Positions 8,843-16,181 of a stretch of 42,540 nt of DNA are shown in pieces. The position numbers were made by a program, and so were the translations under genes. The notes under the pieces were generated by a model. The model was not told the DNA's origin, searched no databases, and worked only from the letters and a program-made list of their open reading frames with translations. Where the stretch lies: positions 1 to 42,540 of the forward strand of contig JAZOTN010000009.1 of the NCBI GenBank assembly GCA_045657665.1, given 5' to 3'. This DNA comes from RUG12461 sp045657665 (GTDB lineage Bacteria; Bacillota; Clostridia; Lachnospirales; Lachnospiraceae). The first letter of the stretch is position 1, and each line of letters opens with the position of its first letter.

Positions 8843-8980
8843 TCAGCCTTGCTTGACTGTGCTGACATCAACGACCGTACCAAATCGTACCGATTTTTCC
8901 ATATACTCTGCATAATAGATGAACCCTTTTTTTCTCTGATCTATAATTATTCTTTTTGCAAGATCCTCCTCGTGACTCAT
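8843..8980 (-). CDS. Small hypothetical protein, 45 residues
   Basis: A short charged protein starting MSHEEDLAKRIIIDQRKKGF. Its ATG overlaps the stop of the preceding small ORF (ATGA), and GGGAG lies 11 bases before the start. I recognise no family. It may be an intact microprotein or the end of a decayed gene. Confidence 0.4.
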   Translation of the reverse strand: MSHEEDLAKRIIIDQRKKGFIYYAEYMEKSVRFGTVVDVSTVKQG

Positions 8981-9165
8981 ATAAACACTCCCTTATATAT
9001 TTTATTAAGCACATCTTTATTGATGGGAATAAGTTCACCTATTACATTGATAATTTCTTCTTCTCCTATCGCTTTAAGGGATGCTGTAACCGGCAAGTAC
9101 TTTTCCATAAATGGGGTGCGGACGAAATCCTGGACCTGAAAAATCAGGAAAGGAGTGTCTCCCAT
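8977..9165 (-). CDS. Small hypothetical protein or gene remnant, about 62 residues
   Basis: Reads MGDTPFLIFQVQDFVRTPFM and onward, ending in LIPINKDVLNKIYKGVFI, and is coupled by ATGA to the next small ORF. The frame extends back into the diguanylate cyclase gene without a convincing ribosome binding site, so this may be the C-terminal remnant of a larger gene cut by rearrangement. No family recognised. Confidence 0.35.
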   Translation of the reverse strand: MGDTPFLIFQVQDFVRTPFMEKYLPVTASLKAIGEEEIINVIGELIPINKDVLNKIYKGVFI

Positions 9166-9199
9166 GTATTCATACGAGGATCCTGACTGCAGTCGAAAG

Positions 9200-10606
9200 C
9201 TATTCCCTGATGGCATGCATATCCTTCTTGCATTTATACATTTCCATGTCCGCTCGTTTGAATACATCAGCAACCCCGGTATCCTTTTTGGGGTTGTACA
9301 CCGTATAGCCGATGGAAGCGGAAATCCTCTCCCAGGGCGCCAGGCTTTCATCTGCAGTATATTGAGATACAGCATCATGGAACTGCCGGATCAGATGATC
9401 TATACGCTCCAGATCCCAGCCCGTAAGGATCACTGCAAATTCATCTCCTCCGACCCGAAACACCGGGGAATGGGTGAATATCGTACAGGCAAGGGCCGCC
9501 AGCTTCTTGATCGAAATATTCCCTTTTTCGTGGCCGTAGGTGTCATTAGTTTTCTTAAGGTAATTCAGATCGATTATCACGATCCCGAAGGCAAGCTCAG
9601 GATTCTCGCTAAGTGTCTTTTCAAGCTTTGCGACCTCTCTGTCATAGCCGGTCTTATTCCTGACCCCGGTCAGAGTGTCCTTGATTGCAAGTCCCTCCAT
9701 CTGATTGGCTTTTTTTTCTGCAGACAGGATATCCTGCACATAGTCCTTCATATCAACAGTCATTTTTGTGACGGCATGTGATAAAAGCTCCACCTCGTTT
9801 TCCGTATGGATGTCCGGCTCTTCATATTGCAGAAGATTTACATCTCTCTGTCCATGGCTCCTGTTGGCAAAAGCAACAACCCCTTCCTCAAGCAGAAGGA
9901 TCGGTGCTGTTATTTTTCTGCGCGCCCAGATCAGGAAGATCGTGGTGAAGACAGCGCCAAGGAGAGCGATCAAAACAGAGATCTCAAGCGTCCGTTGTCC
10001 GATCAGCCTGTGTATATCCGTGATATCGATATCGACTGCAAGGACAGCGTAGGGCTGTCCATCCTCGGTACGAAGCGCCATCGCGCCGGTGTAGTCACAG
10101 CCCCACTCTGTATCCTGCTCAAAAAAGGTAACACCCTCCTCGTTCATAGCCCGGGATAAGGGGGCGATAGCCTCCTCGTCATATTCGTCGTCTGACACCC
10201 AGCCCAGATACAGATTTCCCTCTGTATCCACATAACGGTCATAATAGTTCTCTGCGGAAATAACACTCATCATATGGCTTTTGTCCACAATCGTCAGGAT
10301 ATAAAGATAGTGGATGCCAAAATCCTCCTTGATGCCGTCCATAAACAGTTCCAGCTCATCATAAGCTTCGCTCCGCTGCAGTGTCTCGATACAGTTTTTA
10401 AGGTCTTTATGGTCGATCTCTGATTCCGTGTAGGTTAGGATGTCGGTAATGTAGGCTTCATACCGCTGATACAGGGCGTTTGTGTAGCTTAAGTAGCTGG
10501 CGATGCCTATAACAACACAGAGCAGCAGGATAAATACCAGGCATCCCAGCGTGATGCTTCGTCCTAACGGCTTTCTGCTGATTCCGGGGTTTTCGGGTTT
10601 TTGCAA
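9200..10606 (-). CDS. Membrane-bound diguanylate cyclase (GGDEF)
   Basis: A 468-residue enzyme making cyclic di-GMP from two GTP. It has an N-terminal membrane segment (about 18-40), an extracytoplasmic sensor region (about 45-205), a second membrane segment (about 208-228), a HAMP-like linker (230-300) and a GGDEF domain (about 305-468). The active-site loop is intact (GGDEF at 386-390), with the usual DLNYLKKTNDTYGHEKGN ahead of it. The allosteric RxxD inhibition site is absent: the equivalent stretch reads THSP. The start is TTG, chosen because AAAGGAG lies just upstream. The leader carries a micro-ORF and an inverted repeat, suggesting post-initiation control. Confidence 0.92.
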   Translation of the reverse strand: MQKPENPGISRKPLGRSITLGCLVFILLLCVVIGIASYLSYTNALYQRYEAYITDILTYTESEIDHKDLKNCIETLQRSEAYDELELFMDGIKEDFGIHYLYILTIVDKSHMMSVISAENYYDRYVDTEGNLYLGWVSDDEYDEEAIAPLSRAMNEEGVTFFEQDTEWGCDYTGAMALRTEDGQPYAVLAVDIDITDIHRLIGQRTLEISVLIALLGAVFTTIFLIWARRKITAPILLLEEGVVAFANRSHGQRDVNLLQYEEPDIHTENEVELLSHAVTKMTVDMKDYVQDILSAEKKANQMEGLAIKDTLTGVRNKTGYDREVAKLEKTLSENPELAFGIVIIDLNYLKKTNDTYGHEKGNISIKKLAALACTIFTHSPVFRVGGDEFAVILTGWDLERIDHLIRQFHDAVSQYTADESLAPWERISASIGYTVYNPKKDTGVADVFKRADMEMYKCKKDMHAIRE

Positions 10607-10666
10607 AACTCTCTCCTTTTATTCTTGCACAGGTTCTGACTATGTAAGTAATTTTGTCATGATGCT

Positions 10667-10708
10667 ATCGGCAATGAAGCCGAATGAGGCAATGCGGGCA
10701 TTGCCGAT
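10667..10708 (-). promoter_or_regulatory. Inverted repeat with alternative pairing in the diguanylate cyclase leader
   Basis: ATCGGCAATG (10667-10676) is perfectly complementary to CATTGCCGAT (10699-10708). On the minus strand the 5' arm can instead pair with a nearer CATTGCC, closing a four-base loop. Two exclusive hairpins, between a micro-ORF and the cyclase start, look like a regulatory leader. There is no T-run, so it is not a plain terminator. Confidence 0.5.
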
Positions 10709-10733
10709 TGAGGATGAAGCAGCATATGGGCAA

Positions 10734-10775
10734 TCAGACAAGGCACCCTTTGGATGCGGTTGAGGTAGTTTTCAT
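10734..10775 (-). CDS. Leader micro-ORF, 13 codons, upstream of the diguanylate cyclase
   Basis: MKTTSTASKGCLV and stop, preceded by an excellent AAAGGAGGTAA ribosome binding site; an in-frame ATG two codons earlier is also possible. The site is stronger than those of many real genes nearby, which argues that the region is translated. Function unknown; a leader peptide whose translation controls the downstream hairpins is inferred. Confidence 0.45.
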   Translation of the reverse strand: MKTTSTASKGCLV

Positions 10776-10837
10776 AAGCATTTACCTCCTTTCCTCGATT
10801 AAGAGTATAACATAATGCCTACCATATGTTGACAGAT

Positions 10838-11326
10838 CTATACCACATTCCTCCGACAATTCTCTTTGGATATTGTAAAGGAATAGTGTTTGATCGGAAT
10901 GATCGTAAATCCCTTCAAATTTTCAGAAAGAATTTTATAAACTTTTCCTCCCATTGCTACTAATATCGGCTTCGTCCCGAGTAACTCGATTTCTTCCAAA
11001 AAATCCTTTATATTTGCATCTACCACTTCCGGGTGGTTTTTCAGATACGACATGACCTGTCCACCATCTGAATTTGAATGGCGTTTTATCACATCCGTGA
11101 TATACGCACCCCAGTATTTTGTATCTTTCAGTGCATACCGGAGTTTGAAATCGTTATGAGTTCTGTACTCGCTATGGAAGTTTGCCCAGTCAGGAAGATC
11201 CCACAACTCCCCATTGCCTGCAACATTCAAGCCGACGAACACATAGTTTGGATTCAGTTCATCACTTGTTTCTTGTGATGATGTAATCATATCAGCCACA
11301 ATCATATTATAAAAGTGAGAAAACAA
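10838..11326 (-). CDS. Uracil-DNA-glycosylase-like superfamily protein
   Basis: A 162-residue protein with an early NPNYVFVGLNVAGNGE strand and turn, then WANFHSEYRTHNDFKLRYAL and YWGAYITDVIK, and a late ILVAMGGKVYKIL strand. This resembles compact UDG-superfamily proteins of Firmicutes. The classical catalytic motifs cannot be assigned with certainty by eye, so glycosylase activity is unproven. The start is TTG at 11326, with AAAAGG seven bases upstream; the first ATG (11305) has no ribosome binding site. It is divergent from the XRE regulator, 100 bases away. Confidence 0.55.
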   Translation of the reverse strand: MFSHFYNMIVADMITSSQETSDELNPNYVFVGLNVAGNGELWDLPDWANFHSEYRTHNDFKLRYALKDTKYWGAYITDVIKRHSNSDGGQVMSYLKNHPEVVDANIKDFLEEIELLGTKPILVAMGGKVYKILSENLKGFTIIPIKHYSFTISKENCRRNVV

Positions 11327-11426
11327 TCTCTACCTTTTCTACCCATAAATGACTATTCTCAAAAACTGTTCGATTCGCAGCGAGCGTGGTAAAATATGGA
11401 GAAGATCAAGGAAAGGTGGTAAAGCC

Positions 11427-12221
11427 ATGGCCATTAGTTTGAGTTTTCGTACATTTCAAGATGGTGGAGATGATGTTCAATTCTCTTCTATACAGTTTCG
11501 TCAAGTACTAGATCGTATCGTCAGGGAACGCAAAGAAAAAGGAGAAAAGTGTAACCTTAATAATTTGTATGAAGAAATTGCAGATGAAACTGCGTATTCT
11601 GTAGATGCTATAAAAAACTGGCGCATGGGCAAAAACGGTGTAAGCGATTTTCAGACCATCAAAAAGATAGCATCTGCTTTACATGTCGATTATAAAGAAT
11701 TGATTGCCCCCGCAGAACAACCAACCCAAACACTCCAACAGGATTTTGAACCCGTAGGCACTAACGAGAAAGACTTAGTCTTACAAATGTACCATTTATT
11801 CGTAGACTTCATTTATTGGTTCTGCGGAACATACACCACTAACTATGCTATGGAGGTTCTGGAAGAACCCAATAAGGAATTGCATCGATATATCTTTAAT
11901 CTCTATCATTTTTTGGATAGGATCATTCTGTCTGTTTCTCCGGAAACATATCATAGCCTCCGCTCCACCATTGCTGAATTAAATCATATAGCAACAAGTA
12001 GTATGAAAATAATATATCCAGATTTATGGTTGGAACTAAATCCATTGTTAGATACCGATGTATTCACAGTACCATGGGAAGGATGGATGGAATCCCCTGA
12101 AGAAGTTCTGTCCGCTTACAATGGAGATGAGTTAGATGCGTTTTTCCATATGCAATTGGAAGATCGGCCGGATTTAATGAATATGGCTCTTGAAATAAAA
12201 AAAAGAAACTCCAACAATTGA
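11427..12221 (+). CDS. XRE-type helix-turn-helix regulator with long C-terminal domain
   Basis: A 264-residue protein. Residues about 35-90 form a Cro/CI helix-turn-helix (LYEEIADETAYSVDAIKNW, then GVSDFQTIKKIASALHVDYK). The C-terminal 170 residues are acidic and helical, with no recognised fold. The start is chosen at 11427, where AAAGGTGG lies seven bases upstream; an open frame extends further back without a signal. Probably a repressor or sensor acting locally, possibly on the divergent UDG-like gene. Confidence 0.8.
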   Translation: MAISLSFRTFQDGGDDVQFSSIQFRQVLDRIVRERKEKGEKCNLNNLYEEIADETAYSVDAIKNWRMGKNGVSDFQTIKKIASALHVDYKELIAPAEQPTQTLQQDFEPVGTNEKDLVLQMYHLFVDFIYWFCGTYTTNYAMEVLEEPNKELHRYIFNLYHFLDRIILSVSPETYHSLRSTIAELNHIATSSMKIIYPDLWLELNPLLDTDVFTVPWEGWMESPEEVLSAYNGDELDAFFHMQLEDRPDLMNMALEIKKRNSNN

Positions 12222-12383
12222 TCAGGACACGGGTCTCGTGACTATCATAGAACGTGAAGGGTATTTTCTCGGTGATATGCCAACCTATCAATGGGTTGTC
12301 AGAGAAACAACCTGGACATTATCAAAAGTAATGCGCCATCGTTTTCCGCAGTTTTTTCCCACAGAGGAGAAAAAGCAGATCTT

Positions 12384-12668
12384 ATGAACAAACGTATCGA
12401 CAACCTTGATGTCATCTGTCAGATCTCCCACGACGGTACCGTGATACCGCTCCGGATCAGGACGATGGATGATGAAGGAGAACTGTAGACTTACAACGTA
12501 AAAGAATACCGGAAGATCAACCCCGACAGCCAGATCGTAAAAGATGACAGCATCTCTATCACGTACCATACCCTTGTCTTCGACTGCCGGATAGGGGTAT
12601 TTGACCGGCTCCGTCCGGTGAGGCTATACTTCAACACACAACGTGCTTCGTGGTTTATGGTGGTGTGA
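12384..12668 (+). pseudogene. Small conserved gene interrupted by an amber codon
   Basis: Reads in one frame for 94 codons from MNKRIDNLDVICQISHDGTV to RASWFMVV, apart from a TAG at codon 35 (12486-12488). The sequence around it (DDEGEL-stop-TYNVKEYRK) suggests that a CAG glutamine codon became TAG. The shape recalls small proteins of about 100 residues found beside Y-family DNA polymerase genes in Lachnospiraceae (from memory, uncertain). No polymerase is present. The stretch 12222-12383 holds no other gene that I can see. Confidence 0.6.
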
Positions 12669-12716
12669 AATAATGCCCTTAATCCGGCTCGTCACGGTTC
12701 TCCCTCCTTTCCGGCA

Positions 12717-12740
12717 CAAAAATAGCCCGGAAATCCGGGC
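12717..12740 (-). terminator. Second of two tandem terminators after the A peptide cluster
   Basis: Minus-strand GCCCGG-attt-CCGGGC followed by TATTTTT. The same tandem arrangement recurs at 22255-22309. Confidence 0.75.
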
Positions 12741-12744
12741 ATGT

Positions 12745-12770
12745 AAAAAGCACCACCGAAGTGATGCTTT
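12745..12770 (-). terminator. First of two tandem terminators after the A peptide cluster
   Basis: Minus-strand AAAGCATCAC-ttcg-GTGGTGCTTTTT: a stable stem, UUCG tetraloop and T-run. Confidence 0.85.
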
Positions 12771-12841
12771 CATTTTTATCTATATGATGACAAAATCAAA
12801 AGGTCGATCTGCCAGGGATGTATGGTGGAGTCCCCTTCTCC

Positions 12842-13069
12842 TTATCTGGCATGAAAAGGAAAATCATTGATAGAAGGATTATGACTAGCCTCATAATAAT
12901 CATCAAAGTCTCCTTCATACAAGGAATCTGCAGGGAGTCCGAATCCACCTGCCACATTCTCCAACTCATCATCCGTCAGTTCCATTCCAGCCTCTTCGAT
13001 GATTTTCTTTGCTTCATCAAGATTTTCAGTTTTCTCTACCTTATTTTTCAATTCGCCTACAAGTTTCAT
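12842..13069 (-). CDS. Double-glycine leader peptide precursor A3
   Basis: A 75-residue precursor. The leader (residues 1-42) is amphipathic and helical, reading MKLVGELKNKVEK and onward to GMELTDDELENVAGG, the type of leader cut after GG by C39-peptidase ABC transporters. The predicted core is 33 residues, acidic and aromatic (FGLPADSLYEGDFDDYY...), without Cys. The start is set at 13069 by GGGAG, seven bases upstream; the frame is open a little further. Third gene of a three-peptide unit under promoter A. No modification enzyme lies nearby. A bacteriocin, signal or RiPP precursor are all possible. Confidence 0.8.
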   Translation of the reverse strand: MKLVGELKNKVEKTENLDEAKKIIEEAGMELTDDELENVAGGFGLPADSLYEGDFDDYYEASHNPSINDFPFHAR

Positions 13070-13108
13070 AAACACACTCCCTGACGATGATTGATTTGAG
13101 ATAATCAT

Positions 13109-13285
13109 TCACCCTACTTGTCTGAACATATCTTCAGGCAATAATCCTCCACCAAAACCACCGCCCGAAACCATATCAAGTTCTTTTTCCGTTAGTTCCA
13201 TGCCGGCCTGTGCAATAAGATCCTTGGCTTCTTCCTTGGTTTTGGTCTGCTCTACCTGTTCTTTGAGTTTTCCTGTCAATTCCAT
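13109..13285 (-). CDS. Double-glycine leader peptide precursor A2
   Basis: A 58-residue precursor: leader MELTGKLKEQVEQTKTKEEA and onward to GMELTEKELDMVSGG, then a 16-residue glycine-rich core, GFGGGLLPEDMFRQVG. AGGAGG lies eight bases before the ATG. The leader is nearly identical in pattern to the other six, while the core is unrelated. The core lacks Cys and Ser/Thr, so lanthionine formation is excluded for this member. Confidence 0.8.
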   Translation of the reverse strand: MELTGKLKEQVEQTKTKEEAKDLIAQAGMELTEKELDMVSGGGFGGGLLPEDMFRQVG

Positions 13286-13304
13286 TTTCGTTTCCTCCTG
13301 TGCT

Positions 13305-13358
13305 TTCTGTTACATAAATATATGTGCAGCAGAAGTTTGAAATGCTAAAGTAACAGAA
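13305..13358 (-). repeat. Inverted repeat between peptide genes A1 and A2
   Basis: Perfect 9-base arms, TTCTGTTAC (13305-13313) and GTAACAGAA (13350-13358), 36 bases apart. They can fold in the A1-A2 intergenic RNA. An RNA-processing or attenuation site, or a regulator operator, is possible. Confidence 0.45.
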
Positions 13359-13378
13359 CATATGAGGCCACTGAGGCA

Positions 13379-13546
13379 TCATCTCGTATGTTCCATCGTA
13401 GAAAAACGGGCAAAGTACGCTCCGCCGGCAACTTCATCCAGATCGTCGTCGGAGAGTTTTATTCCAGATTCTTCAATTGTTTTCTTTGTTTCTTCTAAAT
13501 TCTCTGTCTTTTCTTCCTTGTTCTTAAGATCTGCTGTAAGCTTCAT
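13379..13546 (-). CDS. Double-glycine leader peptide precursor A1
   Basis: A 55-residue precursor, first of its unit. The leader starts MKLTADLKNKEEKTENLEET and ends KLSDDDLDEVAGG; the core is 13 residues, AYFARFSTMEHTR. GGAGG is well placed for the ATG at 13546 (an ATG six bases earlier is too close to it). The start lies about 30 bases after the predicted transcription start of promoter A. Confidence 0.8.
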   Translation of the reverse strand: MKLTADLKNKEEKTENLEETKKTIEESGIKLSDDDLDEVAGGAYFARFSTMEHTR

Positions 13547-13584
13547 AGCCATTTCCTCCGTTTACAAAATACCCTTCACATATA

Positions 13585-13613
13585 TTTATACGATAAATGT
13601 CGGGATGTGGCAA
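13585..13613 (-). promoter_or_regulatory. Peptide-family promoter A
   Basis: Minus-strand TTGCCA, 17 bases ending in CG, TATAAA. Same architecture as promoters B, C, D and E. Confidence 0.75.
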
Positions 13614-13634
13614 CTCTTACAGAATCTCATTCCA

Positions 13635-14021
13635 TCAGAAGCTATCGAAATCTGTCTCGATCTTCGGAAATGAGTATTCTGAAACCAGCCCGGTGGTGTA
13701 ACATACGATATGCTTATTCAAGTGTGCAAAATTACGACGGAAAGTAAATAGTGCCGTAACAAGCCTGATCTTGGTCACTTTCGTTCTCTCTTCATGTCTC
13801 ATCTTCCACTCTTCCAGCTCCAGTTCCTTCATGCGGATGTTCTGTTCCACTTCCGCTTTTTTTATGCCCGCCTCATCGATCTTTCGAATAATATGTTCAT
13901 TATCATTATGAATGATCACTTTTGCACCGCAGTACGTACAGAAAGCAGTCTCCCTGTTTTCTTCGATGGAGAGCGTTGCATTACAGTCCGGGCATTTAAC
14001 TGATACAAATTTGATTGACAT
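13635..14021 (-). CDS. Zinc-ribbon protein with coiled coil, C-terminus apparently replaced
   Basis: A 128-residue protein. Residues 7-35 hold a zinc ribbon (CPDCNATL...FCTYCGAK), followed by a helical, charged region (about 45-85). This matches the N-terminal part of a zinc-ribbon/coiled-coil family common in Lachnospiraceae. From about residue 88 (TALFTFRRNFAHLNKHIV) the sequence no longer fits, so the original C-terminus, which is usually membrane-spanning, has probably been lost by rearrangement. No clear Shine-Dalgarno sequence. Probably a decayed copy. Confidence 0.55.
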   Translation of the reverse strand: MSIKFVSVKCPDCNATLSIEENRETAFCTYCGAKVIIHNDNEHIIRKIDEAGIKKAEVEQNIRMKELELEEWKMRHEERTKVTKIRLVTALFTFRRNFAHLNKHIVCYTTGLVSEYSFPKIETDFDSF

Positions 14022-14273
14022 GATTCATTACCGCAAGCCTATTCTACTTAATGGATTTGTCGCAAAAACTGAAAAGATCCGATAACCATACGGCAGGGCT
14101 TTGCTACATTGTCTGTGGTCGACAGGAACATAACCTCATAGAGTGCTTCCCATGCACGCCATGGTAACTTCAAAAAACGTACAATATAACCATTTTTAAG
14201 AAGCGATTGCAAAGAACGAAGAGACGGATTTTCCGTCTCTTCTACTTTTGGGCTATGCGAAATGCCTTTTCTA
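14022..14273. other. Intergenic stretch with a possible remnant and a hairpin
   Basis: The minus strand holds a short open stretch reading NGYIVRFLKLPWRAWEALYE with no start signal, probably a remnant of unknown origin. A perfect inverted repeat AAGAGACGGA/TCCGTCTCTT lies at 14219-14241 and could end transcripts in either direction. I see no intact gene. Confidence 0.35.
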
Positions 14274-14303
14274 TTGACGAAAGTATATACTATCGTATAT
14301 ATT
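14274..14303 (+). promoter_or_regulatory. vapBC promoter with overlapping palindromic operator
   Basis: TTGACG, 18 bases, TATATT. The palindrome TATATAC-tatc-GTATATA (14284-14301) covers the spacer and -10 box, as expected for autorepression by a VapBC complex. Confidence 0.65.
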
Positions 14304-14325
14304 AATGATATAGGAGGTGTTTTTC

Positions 14326-14556
14326 ATGGAAACTGCAAAAGTCTTCTCAAACGGTGGAAGCCAGGCTGTTCGTTTGCCTAAGAGCTGTCGTTTCTCAGAT
14401 GATGAAGTATTCGTCAACCGAATCGGGAATATTGTCATCCTTCTTCCGAAAAATGATCCCTGGCAGAGTATGCTGGCTGGTCTTGAGCTCTTTACTGATG
14501 ATTATCTGAAGGACGGTGTGGAAGCGCTTCCTCTTCAGGAACGGAGTGAGCTATGA
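14326..14556 (+). CDS. vapB: VapB-like antitoxin (AbrB/SpoVT fold)
   Basis: A 76-residue antitoxin with the swapped-hairpin DNA-binding fold near its start (METAKVFSNGGSQAVRLPKS...FSDDEVFVNRIGN) and an acidic toxin-binding tail. The start is ATG 14326, with TAGGAGGTG eight bases before it; a GTG nine bases earlier overlaps that site and is rejected. Its stop overlaps vapC (ATGA). Confidence 0.92.
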   Translation: METAKVFSNGGSQAVRLPKSCRFSDDEVFVNRIGNIVILLPKNDPWQSMLAGLELFTDDYLKDGVEALPLQERSEL

Positions 14557-14951
14557 AATATATGCTTGATACCAATATCATCGCCTACGCAAAGAATCAC
14601 CGCCCGGAAGTTGTTTTTCATCGATTCCAAGATCATCTCAAGGACGGACTCGGCATTTCTTCCATAACTCTTGCTGAATTGGAATACGGTGTTTGCAACA
14701 GCTCCGACCCGGATCGCAATCGGCTTGCTCTTGCCGCTTTTTTGTCAGGAATCGAGGTTGCCCCATTTGATGCGGAGGCCGCACGCCAATATGGAAGCAT
14801 ACGCAGTTACCTGAGAAAGGCCGGAATGCCCATCGGCGCCAATGACCTGCTCATTGCCTCACATGCGAAAGCTTTGGATGTAATCCTCGTCACCAACAAC
14901 ACAAGGGAATTTGCGCGGGTCGAAGGACTTCGATTGGAAAATTGGGCATAA
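14553..14951 (+). CDS. vapC: VapC-like PIN-domain ribonuclease toxin
   Basis: A 132-residue PIN-domain toxin. The acidic metal-binding residues are present: Asp6 (MLDTNI), Glu42 (LAELEYG) and Asp98 (GANDLLIASHA). By family it is a Mg-dependent ribonuclease, usually cutting tRNA or rRNA, held inactive by VapB. Translationally coupled to vapB; a terminator follows at 15043. Confidence 0.94.
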   Translation: MKYMLDTNIIAYAKNHRPEVVFHRFQDHLKDGLGISSITLAELEYGVCNSSDPDRNRLALAAFLSGIEVAPFDAEAARQYGSIRSYLRKAGMPIGANDLLIASHAKALDVILVTNNTREFARVEGLRLENWA

Positions 14952-15042
14952 GTACCACGTACATTATGCTTCAAGCCTCGTATATCAAGAGATTACGATA
15001 AAGAGTGCCAAACGTACGATATTTTTAAGTTTCACGACAGAA

Positions 15043-15070
15043 GGGCATCCTGCGTGGATGTCCTTTTTTT
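15043..15070 (+). terminator. Terminator after vapBC
   Basis: GGGCATCC-tgcgt-GGATGTCC followed by seven T. Confidence 0.85.
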
Positions 15071-15088
15071 ACGGCCATTTGCAAAAAA

Positions 15089-15637
15089 ATGTGGTTATGG
15101 GGGACATTACAGCGTATAATAACAATATTGAATAATTCCGCTAATTTTTCAAACGGACTTGTGATCTTTGCTACTACTGTAGAGACTACGGAACTTAAAC
15201 TGGAATGGGAAAACAACAATACTGTACCGGTATCCTTGTCGGCAGATAGTGAATTCACAGGAGTTAGGAAGTTCTCACTTAATGCTGCGAAGCCCATAAA
15301 TATTAGCGACGATGCACTTGTTGTGAAATTGGAAATGGACCCGGAATCATATCCTTATTCCTACGTTTCAGAGTCTATACAATCCGGTATATACTTTGTG
15401 GCAAGAAATGTTGCATTGAAGGGTTCAGAAGTAACAGTTAATAAAAATGAAAATAACGTTGCAAAGCTTACTTTTTCTAGCACAGATAATACACTATACA
15501 TCCCATCTGACTGGATAGGACCGGCAGGTCCCTACACCACCTCCGTCTACGTTCCGCCCGTAACACATTACAGCGTCATAGTCGATCAGACGAGTTTGAA
15601 CGGCTCTACTAAGTACGTAACAGGCAGCAATATGTGA
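15089..15637 (+). pseudogene. Fragment of a secreted or surface beta-rich protein
   Basis: The open stretch encodes beta-rich, Asn/Ser/Thr/Val-rich sequence (TTELKLEWENNNTVPVSLSA; KLTFSSTDNTLYIPSDWIG) typical of secreted adhesin-like proteins, but it has no signal peptide and no ribosome binding site. After the stop, further codons (VKGKRQKLYLYAK; GFNAKAKNGGNKPFMG) suggest that the same gene continues broken to about 15770. It follows the vapBC terminator without its own promoter. Probably a dead remnant; family unknown. Confidence 0.5.
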
Positions 15638-15777
15638 TCGATGTAAAAGGGAAGCGTCAGAAGCTTTATCTGTACGCAAAGTGACGTGAATCTGAGTGGG
15701 GCAGATATCACGGCAGGATTTAATGCCAAAGCAAAGAATGGTGGAAATAAGCCATTTATGGGCAGAGTAGTATCTGA

Positions 15778-15957
15778 TTTACACCTTGTTTACACCTTTT
15801 GATTTGGGAAGGAACACACCTCTGAAAGAGAGAACCAAGATATGATAAAAATACTGTTTGTCTGCTGGGGCAAAAGATTTCAGTAGAACGGAAAGCTCTG
15901 AAAATAGGGAATTCTGATGATTTTTCAAAAGGATTTACACCCCGTTTACACCTTTTT
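15778..15957. repeat. Pair of TTTACACC double repeats
   Basis: TTTACACCTTGTTTACACC (15778-15796) and TTTACACCCCGTTTACACC (15934-15952) lie 156 bases apart, each being two TTTACACC units spaced 11 bases. They resemble integrase arm-type sites at the ends of integrative elements. The 180 bases between and around them contain no gene. Confidence 0.5.
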
Positions 15958-15986
15958 GAAGGTGGACTACCCGATGAATGATGAGA

Positions 15987-16014
15987 GCACTCTGCGTTAT
16001 GCAGGGTGCTTTTT
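15987..16014 (+). terminator. Strong rho-independent terminator
   Basis: GCACTCTGC-gttat-GCAGGGTGC followed by TTTTT, just right of the TTTACACC repeats. It would insulate the downstream AlbA_2 gene. Confidence 0.85.
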
Positions 16015-16024
16015 CTATGGATGA

Positions 16025-16072
16025 GTAGCAATTAAGGTAGCAAATAAGGTGGAAAATAAAGTAGCAAAAAAG
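16025..16072 (+). repeat. Four tandem 12-base units (GTAGCAAATAAG type)
   Basis: GTAGCAATTAAG, GTAGCAAATAAG, GTGGAAAATAAA and GTAGCAAAAAAG in tandem. In frame they would read Val-Ala-Asn-Lys repeats, the type of linker found before the winged helix in AlbA_2 regulators, so this may be a relic of a second such gene. Alternatively they are DNA-binding repeats. Confidence 0.55.
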
Positions 16073-16090
16073 AAAGAGTAAAGCACAAAA

Positions 16091-16144
16091 ATGTCGGTAT
16101 AAATGTCGGTATATATTGAAAGAATGTCGGAATAATATTATAAT
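16091..16144 (+). promoter_or_regulatory. AlbA_2 gene promoter with three ATGTCGGTAT repeats
   Basis: TTGAAA (16116-16121), 17 bases, TATAAT (16139-16144). ATGTCGGTAT copies start at 16091 and 16103 and a near copy (ATGTCGGAAT) at 16124, inside the spacer. The placement fits an operator. Confidence 0.6.
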
Positions 16145-16181
16145 AAGATTACGAATTTTATGATTTGGAAAGGACATTGTT

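Noticed and set aside
10607..10840. c-di-GMP (GEMM) riboswitch before the diguanylate cyclase
   Set aside because: The conserved GEMM core and tetraloop-receptor bases are not present.
13176..13382. 68-codon minus-strand frame over peptide gene A2
   Set aside because: It is out of frame with the leader-peptide gene, which has the AGGAGG site and the conserved leader.
15025..15297. 90-codon minus-strand frame after vapC
   Set aside because: Crosses the vapBC terminator; no ribosome binding site or protein features.
16025..16144. CRISPR array
   Set aside because: Repeat units are only 10-12 bases with no spacers of constant length; they encode or mimic a protein linker. No cas genes are present.
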